NCBI GenBank assembly: GCA_902705825.1
Contig: CACSIL010000052.1
Coordinates: 216,348-280,347 of the forward strand
Reading direction: 5' to 3'
Length of the DNA stretch: 64,000 nt
Origin: Halioglobus japonicus
GTDB taxonomy: Bacteria > Pseudomonadota > Gammaproteobacteria > Pseudomonadales > Halieaceae
Shown here piece after piece: positions 7,790 to 17,092 of this stretch. The position numbers and the translations under genes were made by a program. The notes below the pieces were generated by a model that did no database searches, had not been told where the DNA came from, and saw nothing but the letters and a program-made list of their open reading frames with translations. Positions within the stretch are counted from its first letter, which is position 1. Each line of letters begins with the position of its first letter.

Positions 7790-9400
7790 CTACGCGGAAT
7801 CCAGGCGCGGCACAGAGGCCAGTAGCGCCTGTGTGTAGGGGTGCTGCGGCCGAGTCAGTATTTGCTCGGCGCTGCCCTGCTCCACCAGTTTGCCCGCCTG
7901 CATCACACCCACGCGGTGCGCAATGCTGGGCACGATAGACAAATCGTGCGTGATAAACAGGTAGGACACGCCAAACTCGCGCTGCAGTTCCTGCAACAGT
8001 TCCAGTACCTCGGCCCGGATGGAGACATCCAGGGCGCTGGTCGGCTCATCACAGATTATCAGTTCGGGTTCCACTGCCAGGGCTCTGGCGATGGCGATGC
8101 GCTGCAACTGGCCACCGGACAATTCGTGTGGATGGCGATGACTGTACGCCTCATCCAACTGAACGCGTTGCAATAGCGCGGCGACATGTTCTTCACGCTG
8201 TGTGGCGGACAGGCCCATACCGAGGCTATCCATGCCCTCACTGATAATTTGTGCCACGGTAAGCCGCGGGTTCATTGAGGAATACGGGTTCTGGAAAACG
8301 ACCTGAATCTTTTTACGATAGGGCAACATGGCGCGGCGACCCAGGGTGTGGATGGCTTGACCGAGAAAGGTGATTTTACCCGCTGCAACCGGCTCCAGAT
8401 TCAGTATCGCGCGCCCCAGCGTCGATTTTCCGCTCCCCGACTCACCCACCAGTGCGTAGGTCTCACCGCGGCCGATCTGCAGCGACACCCCATCCACTGC
8501 GCGGGTGTAATCCACCACACGCTGTAACACCCCCTTGCGGATGGGGAAGTACACTTTGACATCCTCCAGTTGCAGCAGGGCTTCATCTACGTCACTTTCG
8601 TGGAAGTGCTGAAGATCCGGCAGCGCGTCGATCAGACGCCGGCTGTATGCTTGGCGCGGGTTGCGGAAAAATTCATCCACCGGGGCGCGCTCAATAATTT
8701 CACCGCGGTACATCACCGCCACTTCATCGGCAGTATTTTTGACCACACCCATGTCGTGCGTAATCAGCAGTACCGCCAATTGGCGAGAGCGTGTCAGGCC
8801 GCGAATCAGGCTCAGCACCTGCGCCTGTATCGTCACATCGAGCGCGGTGGTCGGTTCATCGGCTATCAGGATGTCGGGCTCACAGGCCAGAGCCATTGCG
8901 ATCATTACTCTTTGTTGCTGCCCACCGGACAACTGATGCGGATAAAACCCGTAGCGCGCCGCAGCATCCGGAATGCCCACTTCTGCAAATAGTTGCACTA
9001 CTCGCTGTCGCAACGCGTCACCGCCCAGACGGGTGTGCAAGCGCAGTGTCTCGGCCACCTGCTCACCTATTGTTTGAACCGGGTTCAGCGCACTCATCGC
9101 ATTCTGGAAAATCATCGCCACACGTTCGCCACGCACGGTCTGCATATTCGCCTCGGACAGGTCGAATAAATCGTCTTCCCCTACCCGCACTTCCCCGCCG
9201 GTTATACGCAGGGCACCGGGCAACAGCCGCATCGCGGCCAGCGAAGTCACAGATTTACCGCTGCCGGACTCTCCCACCAACGCAAAAATCTCACCGGCGC
9301 GCAACTCCAGGCTGACACCCTTGAGAATGACCTCAGACGTCTCGGCGACCTCTACCTTGAGATCCGTCACCTGCATCACGGCGGGAGTCAGTGTCGTCAT
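7790..9400 (-). CDS. Peptide ABC transporter, fused double ATP-binding protein (YejF-like)
   Basis: 536 residues made of two complete Opp/Dpp-type ATPase domains. The first has Walker A GESGSGKS at 43-50, signature LSGGQQQR and Walker B ILIADEPTTALD; the second has GESGSGKST near 320, LSGGQLQR and LIICDEPTSALD. The linker stretch VYFPIRKGVLQRVVD resembles the start of the second half of E. coli YejF (529 aa), and similar fused ATPases serve peptide or glutathione importers. Its ATG overlaps the stop of the upstream permease by 4 bp (ATGA), showing translational coupling. It energises import by the SBP and two permeases encoded upstream. Confidence 0.92.
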   Translation of the reverse strand: MTTLTPAVMQVTDLKVEVAETSEVILKGVSLELRAGEIFALVGESGSGKSVTSLAAMRLLPGALRITGGEVRVGEDDLFDLSEANMQTVRGERVAMIFQNAMSALNPVQTIGEQVAETLRLHTRLGGDALRQRVVQLFAEVGIPDAAARYGFYPHQLSGGQQQRVMIAMALACEPDILIADEPTTALDVTIQAQVLSLIRGLTRSRQLAVLLITHDMGVVKNTADEVAVMYRGEIIERAPVDEFFRNPRQAYSRRLIDALPDLQHFHESDVDEALLQLEDVKVYFPIRKGVLQRVVDYTRAVDGVSLQIGRGETYALVGESGSGKSTLGRAILNLEPVAAGKITFLGQAIHTLGRRAMLPYRKKIQVVFQNPYSSMNPRLTVAQIISEGMDSLGMGLSATQREEHVAALLQRVQLDEAYSHRHPHELSGGQLQRIAIARALAVEPELIICDEPTSALDVSIRAEVLELLQELQREFGVSYLFITHDLSIVPSIAHRVGVMQAGKLVEQGSAEQILTRPQHPYTQALLASVPRLDSA

Positions 9401-10767
9401 GCGGCAACGCTCGCGGTCGTGGATCGGGGGTCAAAGGCGTCGCGCACCAGGTCAGAGAACAGGTTGGCGGCCAGCACCAGTACAAACATGAAGAAGAAGG
9501 CTCCGCTCAGCGTCCACCAGACAATCGGTTCGCGAGACAATTCCGACCGCGCCCCATTGATCATATTGCCCCAACTGGCCATGCTCGGATCGATGCCGAC
9601 CCCGATATAGGACAACACTGCCTCGGCCAGTACCAGTGCACTGAAATCCAATACAAACGTAATCAGGATAATGTGGGTGACATTGGGCAGGATATGGCGC
9701 ACCAGTATGCGCTGATGACTGACGCCAAATGCGTGAGCCGCCTGCACATAACCCAGCTGGCTGATTTTGAGTGTCTCCGCGCGTATCAGTCGACACAGGC
9801 TCGACCAACTGGTCACACCGAGAATAAAGCACAGGGCGAGAAAACGTGCGTCGGCTTTCTCCAGTCCGACCGTAAAGAAATCCGGGTTCAAGTCGATGTA
9901 CACCTGGAACAACAGCACAGACGCAGCTATCAACAGAATGCCGGGAATAGAACTCAAGGTGGTGTACAGGTATTGCACCACATCATCCACCCAGCCCTTG
10001 AAATAGCCCGCCATCACACCCAGCGACACCGCAATGGGCAGCATAATCAGGGTGGCAAGCGTACCCAGCAGCACGCCGGTGCGAATGCCCTTGATACTCT
10101 GGTAAGCGACATCGGCACCGCCCAGATCCGTACCCAGCACATGGTAGTAGCGGCTGATATTTACCAGCCACACGGACAGACAGATCACCACCGCCTGTGT
10201 CATCCACGACGCGTGCCAGGGGAAGGGGCTACGGCGCAGTAGCAACCACTGCGGCGCGATCAGCAAAACAGAAAACAACACGCCCCACAGCAGCGCCGTT
10301 GCCGACCGTGTTAACACATCGCCCCAGCGTTCGCCCGGATGGGACAGGTGCCCGCCGGCGTGTTCCAGCGGCGGAAAATCGCGGTAGGTATGGCCGACAT
10401 CATCCTTCATGTCCTGCTTCTCGAAGGAGTCCAGCGCGAACGGCGCCGAGTACGTCCGCTCGAATCGATCCCCCATGCCCCCCAGCATCAGGTCCAGTAC
10501 GCTGGTGACCTTGTTGTTGTAAAACACCTCGCCACTGGGCGAGCCGGCCACTGGCTCAAGCGCACGCCGAAAATGCAATGAATCCAGCAGTGCGACGCCC
10601 ACGTAAACCAGGATGATTGTCATGGTGACCATACCCAGACGCGTACTGAGCACCTGACGCCAGTGCTCTCGTGTCTGTGGGTCGCGGCGCAGGCGCAGGA
10701 AGAATATGCACAGCGCAAACACCAGCAGGTAAATCAGCATGTCTGACCACAATATCAGCGGCTTCAT
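9397..10767 (-). CDS. Peptide ABC transporter permease, long N-terminus (YejE/DppC-like)
   Basis: 456 residues, roughly 100 longer than typical DppC/YejE. The C-terminal half is the BPD_transp_1 domain with the EAA loop around AETLKISQLGYVQAAHAFG and RHILPNVTHIILI. The N-terminal extension has a helix at about 7-25, another at 45-62, a roughly 100-residue soluble region (70-165) probably in the periplasm, and two further helices before the transport domain. It starts 3 bp after the yejB-like stop and overlaps the ATPase gene. With the SBP's C-terminal helix (see that gene), this suggests a modified importer. Family assignment is firm; exact YejE orthology is not. Confidence 0.87.
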   Translation of the reverse strand: MKPLILWSDMLIYLLVFALCIFFLRLRRDPQTREHWRQVLSTRLGMVTMTIILVYVGVALLDSLHFRRALEPVAGSPSGEVFYNNKVTSVLDLMLGGMGDRFERTYSAPFALDSFEKQDMKDDVGHTYRDFPPLEHAGGHLSHPGERWGDVLTRSATALLWGVLFSVLLIAPQWLLLRRSPFPWHASWMTQAVVICLSVWLVNISRYYHVLGTDLGGADVAYQSIKGIRTGVLLGTLATLIMLPIAVSLGVMAGYFKGWVDDVVQYLYTTLSSIPGILLIAASVLLFQVYIDLNPDFFTVGLEKADARFLALCFILGVTSWSSLCRLIRAETLKISQLGYVQAAHAFGVSHQRILVRHILPNVTHIILITFVLDFSALVLAEAVLSYIGVGIDPSMASWGNMINGARSELSREPIVWWTLSGAFFFMFVLVLAANLFSDLVRDAFDPRSTTASVAA

Positions 10768-10770
10768 ACG

Positions 10771-11748
10771 CTAATCCAGCCGCAGCCTGGGGTCGGCCCA
10801 GGTGTAGGAGATATCGGTGAGTATCAGGCCGATAATGTAGAGGATAGAGCCTATAAACACCATCGCGCGCACTATCGCAAAGTCCTGCGAGTTGATGGCA
10901 TCCAGCATATAGCTGCCGAGGCCGGGTATGCCAAAGAATGATTCGATCAGCAGACCGCCCATAAACAGTGTCGGAATAACCACCACCACACCGGTGAGAA
11001 TTGGTATCAACGCATTGGGCAGTATGTGTCGGAACAAAATACGGATCTCGCTGGCACCCTTGGCCCGGGCCGTGCGCACATAATCCTGATTGGACTCCTC
11101 CAGAAACAGGGTACGGTACCAGCGCGCGCCGGAACCGATGCCGGCGATCACCCCGACCAACACTGGCAGCAGCAGGAACTTCCACGGCTGGATATCACCA
11201 TTGAACCCGGATATCGGCACCAGTTTCCAGGTTTTGGCTACCAGGTACTGACCACCGATGATATAGAACAGATAGGAAATCGACATCAGTGCGACGAACA
11301 CAAACACCGCCCAGCGATCGAGCCGTGTGGCATGAAACATCACCACCATCAGCGCCACACAAATATTGACCCATATACCAACCACAAAGGTAGGCAGCGC
11401 CACCGCGAGACTGGGCCACATACGTGTGGACACATCGGTAGTGATATCGCGGCCACTCTCGGAGCGGCCAAAATCAAACGCAAACAACTTCACCGACTTG
11501 GTGAAAAATATCGTCTCGGTCACCGTATGACTACCCTGTTCCTGCGCATTGTAAAACAGCGGCAGATCGTAGCCGTTCTTATGTTTCCATGCCTCGATCG
11601 CCGCTGGCGTGACGTATTTTTGCCCCAACTGCGAGACGGCCATATCGTCCGGTGAGTTCACCACAAAAAACAGCATGAACGTTAACAGGTTAACGCCGAT
11701 CAGAATTGGAATGGCGTATATGAGCCGCCTGATGATATATGCAAACAC
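10771..11748 (-). CDS. Peptide ABC transporter permease (YejB/DppB-like)
   Basis: 325 residues starting at a GTG (11748): CGGGAG lies 6 nt upstream inside the end of the SBP gene, and the protein then opens with the usual FAYIIRRLIYAIPILIGVNLLTF first helix. An in-frame ATG at 11874 would add an Arg/Pro-rich stretch that overlaps the SBP coding region and is not permease-like. About six membrane helices; the EAA motif is in YVRTARAKGASEIRILFRHI, and the C-terminus is the family-typical DISYTWADPRLRLD. It forms the inner-membrane pore with the YejE-like partner. Confidence 0.9.
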   Translation of the reverse strand: MFAYIIRRLIYAIPILIGVNLLTFMLFFVVNSPDDMAVSQLGQKYVTPAAIEAWKHKNGYDLPLFYNAQEQGSHTVTETIFFTKSVKLFAFDFGRSESGRDITTDVSTRMWPSLAVALPTFVVGIWVNICVALMVVMFHATRLDRWAVFVFVALMSISYLFYIIGGQYLVAKTWKLVPISGFNGDIQPWKFLLLPVLVGVIAGIGSGARWYRTLFLEESNQDYVRTARAKGASEIRILFRHILPNALIPILTGVVVVIPTLFMGGLLIESFFGIPGLGSYMLDAINSQDFAIVRAMVFIGSILYIIGLILTDISYTWADPRLRLD

Positions 11749-11750
11749 AG

Positions 11751-13904
11751 CTATCTCCCGGTGTGCCTGGCCGTGGCATTTTGGCGGCGACGGTAAGCAA
11801 CGATGCCCGGCAATAACAGACTGGCCAGCAACAACACTGCGGCGTAAAGCGGCCAGGTTACCGGCTGATTCCACAGCGACTGCATTTTCTCGCGCTGGGC
11901 TTCATCCACGCGTGTGTATTTGAGGGTGGACTTGGAAATACCGTGCCGCTTGTTGTTGTGCACCCAACTGTTGTTCAGATAGATCTCCTTGGGGAAAAAG
12001 GCATATAGCCACACTGCATCGCGCCGGTACAACTCAACCATACGCGCCACCAATGCCTCGCGCTCAGGCCCTGGTGGCAATACGCGCATCTCCCGAAACA
12101 ACGCATCGTACTCCTCACTGGCATAGTTGGAGTTGTTGGCACCGTCACAGGCACATTCCAGCGGACTCTCGGGGCCATACAACAGGAACAGGAAGTTCTC
12201 CGGATCCGGATAATCCGCCAGCCAGCCGTGCGAATAGATCTGGGTATTGCCGGTCAGTAATTTTTCGCGCGTGCGGTTGAAGTCTGCCGGGCGAAACTCC
12301 ACCTGCACGCCAATATCGGCAAACACGCGGTCAATCCAGTTCATTGATGTATTGCCAATAGCCTGAGACTGCACATCGATAAATATCTTGAGCGGCTCCC
12401 CGGTGCGCGCATCGCGCCCATTGGGATACCCTGCTTCCGCCAGTAACTGCCTGGCGTACTCGATGGACTTGCGCCTCGGCTCGCCGTCCACCCAGTCGTA
12501 CACATACGGATTCATACCGGCTTCCCCTTCCAGGCTTCCGGGGATACCCGGGGGAATCAGGGTTTGCGCTGCAATGCCATTACCTTTGTAGAAGACATTG
12601 AGGTATTCCTCTGTCAGAAAAGCAATCTGCAGGGCCTGGCGCAATTTGCGCTTGTCTTCGGTATAGCCTCCCACCACAGGATCGCGCATGTTAAAGCCGT
12701 AATAATAGATACCGGGTTTTACATCCGGCGACATGGTGATGTCGTGACTCTGCAGTTCGGGTGCCATCTCCACACCTTCAGGGCGCACCACGAATGCCTG
12801 ATCGAATACGCCCGTCGTATGCGAATGCGTTTCACCGGAGCGATCGTAGTAGCCCTGCATAAACTTGGTCCACAGCGACAGCCCTGATTTTTCCAGGCGG
12901 TACACAGCCCGGTCAACAAATGGAATCGGCTTGCCCGCATCTACCAGATTACCCGCCTCCAGATCGCCCGGAGCACCCTCGGTGGGAAAAAAGTCAGGGT
13001 GGTAGTTGGGATTGCGCTCCAGCACAATTTCGCTGTTGGGGTCATTCTTCACCATCATGAACGGGCCGGAGCCTACCGGCCACCAATCCAGCGTCAGATT
13101 GCGATCTGCAAAACCCGGATTGTGGTAGAAGCGATCTACCTCGACCGCGACCGGTGAGAAAAACGGCATGGCCAGCCAGTACACAAATTGCGGGTAAAGG
13201 CCCTTGATCGTTATAGTGAAGGTGAGGTCATCCACCACTTCCAGACCTTCCATTGGGTACTCATCGAGGTTCAGCCAGGTATCTCTGGGCAGCTCTGCCA
13301 CACGCTCTGAAAATTCCTTCATACCGACAATGTACTGGGACATAAACCCCAGCATAGGAGAGGCATTGCTGGGATCGGCGAGACGTTTGATCGCATAGAC
13401 GTAGTCATCGGCGTTTACCGGACGATCACCCGTCGCTGGAAAATCCGGAATCTGCTTGAACTGCGCGCCGTCTGCCGCGTCATCAAACAGGTACAGCGGC
13501 TCACCGCGCTCATTGAGCGCAAATGCCGGGTGCGGCTGGTAGCGTAAATCATCGCGCAATTTCAGCGTGTAGCGCGTGAAGGCCACCGAATCGTCACTCT
13601 CCGCCACTGGCTGCCCTGCGCTGTTGAGGTAGGTGACTTGTGGTGCAGACTCCAGCGCGCCGGGAATCAACTCGTACGGCCGCTTGAGGAAGTGGTAGGC
13701 CATCGGTGGCTCATAGATCTGCATGATGAACAGCGATTCATCAGACGCGTATGACAATGCCGGATCCAGGTGTTTGGGTGGCGAGGGCGACATCATCGAT
13801 TGATACGTCAGTTTGCCGTCGGACAGCGGCGGGTTGGGATTATTCCAGGGGGGCTCGCCACAGGCGGACAATCCACCGAGCACCAGAAGCAACAGCACGC
13901 GCAT
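11751..13904 (-). CDS. Peptide ABC transporter substrate-binding lipoprotein with C-terminal membrane helix (YejA-like)
   Basis: About 717 residues from the ATG at 13904, chosen because it gives a compact lipoprotein signal MRVLLLLVLGGLSAC; ATGs at 13952 and 13973 are also in frame and none has a good Shine-Dalgarno, so the start is uncertain. The body is an SBP_bac_5 (family 5) domain, recognisable from the extended peptide-binder layout (Asp-Pro-Ala-Leu opening, KPGIYYYGFNMRDP, LRQALQIAFLTEEYLN). Unusually, the protein ends with a hydrophobic helix PLYAAVLLLASLLLPGIVAY followed by Arg-rich residues, predicting a second anchor in the inner membrane. It is first in the transporter operon and hands peptides to the two permeases. 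Confidence 0.87.
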   Translation of the reverse strand: MRVLLLLVLGGLSACGEPPWNNPNPPLSDGKLTYQSMMSPSPPKHLDPALSYASDESLFIMQIYEPPMAYHFLKRPYELIPGALESAPQVTYLNSAGQPVAESDDSVAFTRYTLKLRDDLRYQPHPAFALNERGEPLYLFDDAADGAQFKQIPDFPATGDRPVNADDYVYAIKRLADPSNASPMLGFMSQYIVGMKEFSERVAELPRDTWLNLDEYPMEGLEVVDDLTFTITIKGLYPQFVYWLAMPFFSPVAVEVDRFYHNPGFADRNLTLDWWPVGSGPFMMVKNDPNSEIVLERNPNYHPDFFPTEGAPGDLEAGNLVDAGKPIPFVDRAVYRLEKSGLSLWTKFMQGYYDRSGETHSHTTGVFDQAFVVRPEGVEMAPELQSHDITMSPDVKPGIYYYGFNMRDPVVGGYTEDKRKLRQALQIAFLTEEYLNVFYKGNGIAAQTLIPPGIPGSLEGEAGMNPYVYDWVDGEPRRKSIEYARQLLAEAGYPNGRDARTGEPLKIFIDVQSQAIGNTSMNWIDRVFADIGVQVEFRPADFNRTREKLLTGNTQIYSHGWLADYPDPENFLFLLYGPESPLECACDGANNSNYASEEYDALFREMRVLPPGPEREALVARMVELYRRDAVWLYAFFPKEIYLNNSWVHNNKRHGISKSTLKYTRVDEAQREKMQSLWNQPVTWPLYAAVLLLASLLLPGIVAYRRRQNATARHTGR

Positions 13905-14031
13905 GCATCGGTATGTGGCAGTCCTGTTATTGATAGTTGTCTCGGCTGTCATTCGTCGTGCGGTGGGTAACATTAACGCAAGCGCGCAAGCATAACCTGT
14001 TGGCGCGCAGTGCGCACCCCGAAAAAGGGCC

Positions 14032-14059
14032 GCGACACCTGCGCATTAATCCCTATAAT
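14032..14059 (+). promoter_or_regulatory. Putative promoter of the POT transporter gene
   Basis: A consensus TATAAT at 14054-14059 follows GCGACA (14032-14037) at 16-bp spacing in the divergent gap between the SBP gene and the POT gene. The -10 is perfect, the -35 weak. A transcript would start about 40 nt before the ATG. Confidence 0.45.
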
Positions 14060-14106
14060 GGATCGCAACCGTCACCACCACCCGATCGCAGGAGCATAGC
14101 GTAGCA

Positions 14107-15657
14107 ATGCCCGACGCAGCCGTATCGCCGCCGCCAACAGACAGCAGCTTTCTCGGTCATCCGCGTGGGCTTTTTGTTTGCTTCGCTACGGAGCTGTGGG
14201 AGCGATTTTCTTTTTACGGCATGAAATTCCTGCTACTGCTCTATTTGACAAAATACCACCTGTTCAGCGACAGCAATGGGCTCGAAGTACTGGGCGGTTA
14301 CGCCGCGCTGGTTTATGCCATGCCGGTACTCGGCGGTCTGCTGGCTGACCGCTATCTCGGCATGCGCAAAGCGGTGATTTTCGGTGGTGTACTGCTGGCG
14401 CTGGGCCATCTGGGAATGGCAATGGAGGGCGAGCAAGCACGCTTGGTGAACGGCCAGGTTGAACGCGATGAATCCGCATTGCAGGTATTTTATTTCTCGC
14501 TGGCATTGATCGTGATCGGGGTTGGCTTTCTCAAGCCGAATATCTCTACCATCGTGGGCCGACTTTACAGCGTGGACGATACTCGTCGCGATGCCGGCTT
14601 TACCATTTTCTACATGGGCATCAACATCGGTGCGTTTGCGGCCACCTTGTTGTGCGGCTATCTGGGTGAAACCTACGGCTGGCACTACGGCTTTGGCGTG
14701 GCGGGTATCGGCATGGTAATCGGATTGATCACTTTTCTGCGCGGTCAGAAGCATCTGCATGGCCTGGCCGAGCCTCGTGACCTCACGCGACTAAAGCAGA
14801 AATCACCGCTGGGCCTGAACGTGGAATACACGATTTATCTGTGTGGTCTGCTCGCCGTATTCGCCACCTGGCAGATGTTGCAGTTCCACGGCGCGGTCGG
14901 TGTCACACTAAATATACTGTCGCTGGCCGTGCTGATCGGGCTCAGCTGGTTTATCGCTGTCAGGTGTTCACCGGTAGAGCGCAGCCGTATGCTGGTGCTA
15001 GTGATATTGACGATGTCCAGTGTGGTGTTCTGGGCACTTTTTGAACAGGCGGCGGCATCCATGACCTTGTACGCGGATCGCGTGCTGGATCGCCATATTC
15101 TAGGCTGGGAACTGACCGCCTCGCAGTTTGGCTCCATGAACGCTTTTTTTATCTTTCTGTTTGCTCCCCTGTTCGCCTGGCTGTGGATGTTTCTCGGTCG
15201 GCGCGGCCTGGAACCCGGCACGCCAGTCAAATTTGCGCTGGGCATCGCACAGGCCGGACTGGGATTCGGAGCGCTTGTGATCGGTGCTGCCACTCCCGAT
15301 GAAGCAGGTCTGGTGGCGGGCTACTGGATGGTACTCGCATACCTGTTACACACCACAGGTGAACTCTGTCTGTCGCCCGTTGGCTTGTCCGCCGTTACCA
15401 AGTTGGCAGTGCCCAGTGTCGTTGGCGTAATGATGGGCTCCTGGTTCCTGGCCACCGCATACTCCGAGTTTGTCGCCGTACAGCTGGCGAAGCTGGCCGC
15501 GATTGAAACCGTCAACGGCGAGGTAATCGATATCAGCGCCGCGCTGGCAAGCTACACTGAACTGTTCTCAGGCTTGCTATATGTGGGCCTGGGTGTAGCG
15601 GTGCTTTTATTATTGCTGTCACCGTTACTGAAGAAAATGATGCACGGTATTCACTAA
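14107..15657 (+). CDS. POT-family proton-dependent oligopeptide transporter
   Basis: 516 residues, about 14 membrane helices, the usual length of bacterial PTR2/POT transporters. The proton-coupling signature ELWERFSFYGM (29-39) is the family's ExxERFxYY motif; further conserved segments are GGLLADRYLGMRKAV, GVGFLKPNISTIVGRLY and DAGFTIFYMGINIGAF. It imports di- and tripeptides with protons across the inner membrane. It is transcribed divergently from the peptide ABC operon, so the two uptake routes probably share a physiological role. An AGGAG lies 12 nt before the ATG, a little far but acceptable. A hairpin overlaps its stop codon. Confidence 0.93.
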   Translation: MPDAAVSPPPTDSSFLGHPRGLFVCFATELWERFSFYGMKFLLLLYLTKYHLFSDSNGLEVLGGYAALVYAMPVLGGLLADRYLGMRKAVIFGGVLLALGHLGMAMEGEQARLVNGQVERDESALQVFYFSLALIVIGVGFLKPNISTIVGRLYSVDDTRRDAGFTIFYMGINIGAFAATLLCGYLGETYGWHYGFGVAGIGMVIGLITFLRGQKHLHGLAEPRDLTRLKQKSPLGLNVEYTIYLCGLLAVFATWQMLQFHGAVGVTLNILSLAVLIGLSWFIAVRCSPVERSRMLVLVILTMSSVVFWALFEQAAASMTLYADRVLDRHILGWELTASQFGSMNAFFIFLFAPLFAWLWMFLGRRGLEPGTPVKFALGIAQAGLGFGALVIGAATPDEAGLVAGYWMVLAYLLHTTGELCLSPVGLSAVTKLAVPSVVGVMMGSWFLATAYSEFVAVQLAKLAAIETVNGEVIDISAALASYTELFSGLLYVGLGVAVLLLLLSPLLKKMMHGIH

Positions 15658-15680
15658 AACAGTGAAAACGCTGTTTTAGT
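15653..15680 (+). terminator. Hairpin at the end of the POT gene
   Basis: A perfect 10-bp inverted repeat ACTAAAACAG / CTGTTTTAGT with an 8-nt loop begins 2 nt before the TAA stop of the POT gene. The stem is A/T-rich and lacks a following T-run beyond its own TTTTAG, so termination or transcript stabilisation are both possible. Confidence 0.5.
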
Positions 15681-15726
15681 ACATCGGGCTGCGCAATGAA
15701 GGTGGACACGACTTGAGGATGAAAAT

Positions 15727-16977
15727 ATGGACAACCGTGAATTCGATGTAGTTGTTTGGGGTGCCACCGGCTTTACCGGTCAACTGGTCGTTGAGTACCT
15801 GGCAAAAACCTACGGCGTGGACGGCGATTTGCGCTGGGCCATCGCCGGTCGCAATCAGAATAAACTGGACGCTGTTCGCCGTGCCTGCCTGCCCGCTGCG
15901 CAGCGCGAGCAACTGCCGATACTGTTGGCCGACAGTGATAACGCTGCCAGCCTCGCTGAAATGGTGCAGCAGACCAAGGTGATATGCACCACGGTAGGTC
16001 CGTATGCGAAGTACGGCACACCGCTGGTCGCCGCCTGTGTTGAGGCGGGTACCGACTACTGCGATCTCACCGGCGAAGTGCAGTGGATGGCACGCGTTAT
16101 TCCGCAATATCAGGCTGCAGCAGAGGCCAGCGGTGCGCGAATTGTGCACACCTGCGGCTTTGACTCGGTGCCGTTTGATATGGGCAACTGGTTTGTGCAG
16201 CAACAGATGTTCGAGCGCCATGGTCTCTATGCCCAGCAGGTCAAAGCGCGCGTCGGCCGCAACCGTGGCGCAGCGAGCGGCGGCACTATTGCCAGCATCC
16301 TGAATATGATGGAAGAAGCCGGGCGCGATCCGTCGATCAGACGCCAGGTGGCCAACCCCTACTCGCTGTACCCGGCGGGAACGCCCTCCGGTCAGGACGG
16401 CGCAGACCAGAGCGGCGCCGTTTACGACAAAGATTTTGGACGATGGACGTCGCCCTTCATCATGGCTGCGGTCAATACACGGGTCGTGCGCCGCAGCAAT
16501 GCCCTGCTGAACTTTCCCTGGGGCGAAGATTTCCGCTACGACGAGGCCACACTGGATGACTCACGCTACAAGGCAATACGCAACAGTGTTGCAGGCCTTG
16601 TCGGGATGATGGCGCTGGCTGTGGGGCCAACGCGCAGACTGGCACAGCGTTTTCTACCCAAGCCAGGAGAGGGGCCCACTCAGAAACAGCGTGAAGCCGG
16701 TTACTACGAAGTTTTCTTCTTGGGCATAAACCCGGCGGACCGCAGCATGGATACCCTGATCAAGGTCACGGGCGATATGGACCCGGGTTATGGGTCGACC
16801 TCCAAAATGCTGGGAGAGGCGGCGGTTTCACTCGCATTGGACAAAACAACCACCCCAGGTGGCTTCTGGACGCCGGCATCGGCCATGGGAGACAGCTACC
16901 TCCAACGTCTCACCGCCAGTGCCGGACTGAGCTTTGAAAGTGTTGACCCGGGCAGGATCAAGAGCGTACAAATATGA
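15727..16977 (+). CDS. Saccharopine-dehydrogenase-like / trans-acting enoyl reductase family protein
   Basis: 416 residues. An N-terminal Rossmann fold opens with VVVWGATGFTGQLVVEYL (about residues 8-25) and continues with AIAGRNQNKLDAV and TTVGPYAKYGTPLV; GTDYCDLTGEVQW and THCGFDSVP-type segments (HTCGFDSVPFDMGNW) are the conserved core of this family. Known relatives are the mycobacterial trans-acting enoyl reductase of phenolic-lipid synthesis and the eukaryotic lipid-droplet protein SCCPDH. A lysine-pathway role is unlikely. It is a single gene, 69 bp after the POT gene. It may reduce a lipid or polyketide enoyl group (inference). No partner gene is visible in the window. Confidence 0.82.
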   Translation: MDNREFDVVVWGATGFTGQLVVEYLAKTYGVDGDLRWAIAGRNQNKLDAVRRACLPAAQREQLPILLADSDNAASLAEMVQQTKVICTTVGPYAKYGTPLVAACVEAGTDYCDLTGEVQWMARVIPQYQAAAEASGARIVHTCGFDSVPFDMGNWFVQQQMFERHGLYAQQVKARVGRNRGAASGGTIASILNMMEEAGRDPSIRRQVANPYSLYPAGTPSGQDGADQSGAVYDKDFGRWTSPFIMAAVNTRVVRRSNALLNFPWGEDFRYDEATLDDSRYKAIRNSVAGLVGMMALAVGPTRRLAQRFLPKPGEGPTQKQREAGYYEVFFLGINPADRSMDTLIKVTGDMDPGYGSTSKMLGEAAVSLALDKTTTPGGFWTPASAMGDSYLQRLTASAGLSFESVDPGRIKSVQI

Positions 16978-17092
16978 ATTACATGTCACACCAGAGGCAA
17001 CTATTCAACACTTGTGGCGCTGGTAATACACCAGAAAACCTCGTACATTCCCCGCTATAAACGAGAAAAACACAGGGGCAATCAGGCGCGAG

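Noticed and set aside
11749-11874. Longer start for the YejB-like permease
   Set aside because: It overlaps the SBP coding sequence and is not hydrophobic. The GTG at 11748 has a CGGGAG 6 nt upstream and begins the usual first helix.
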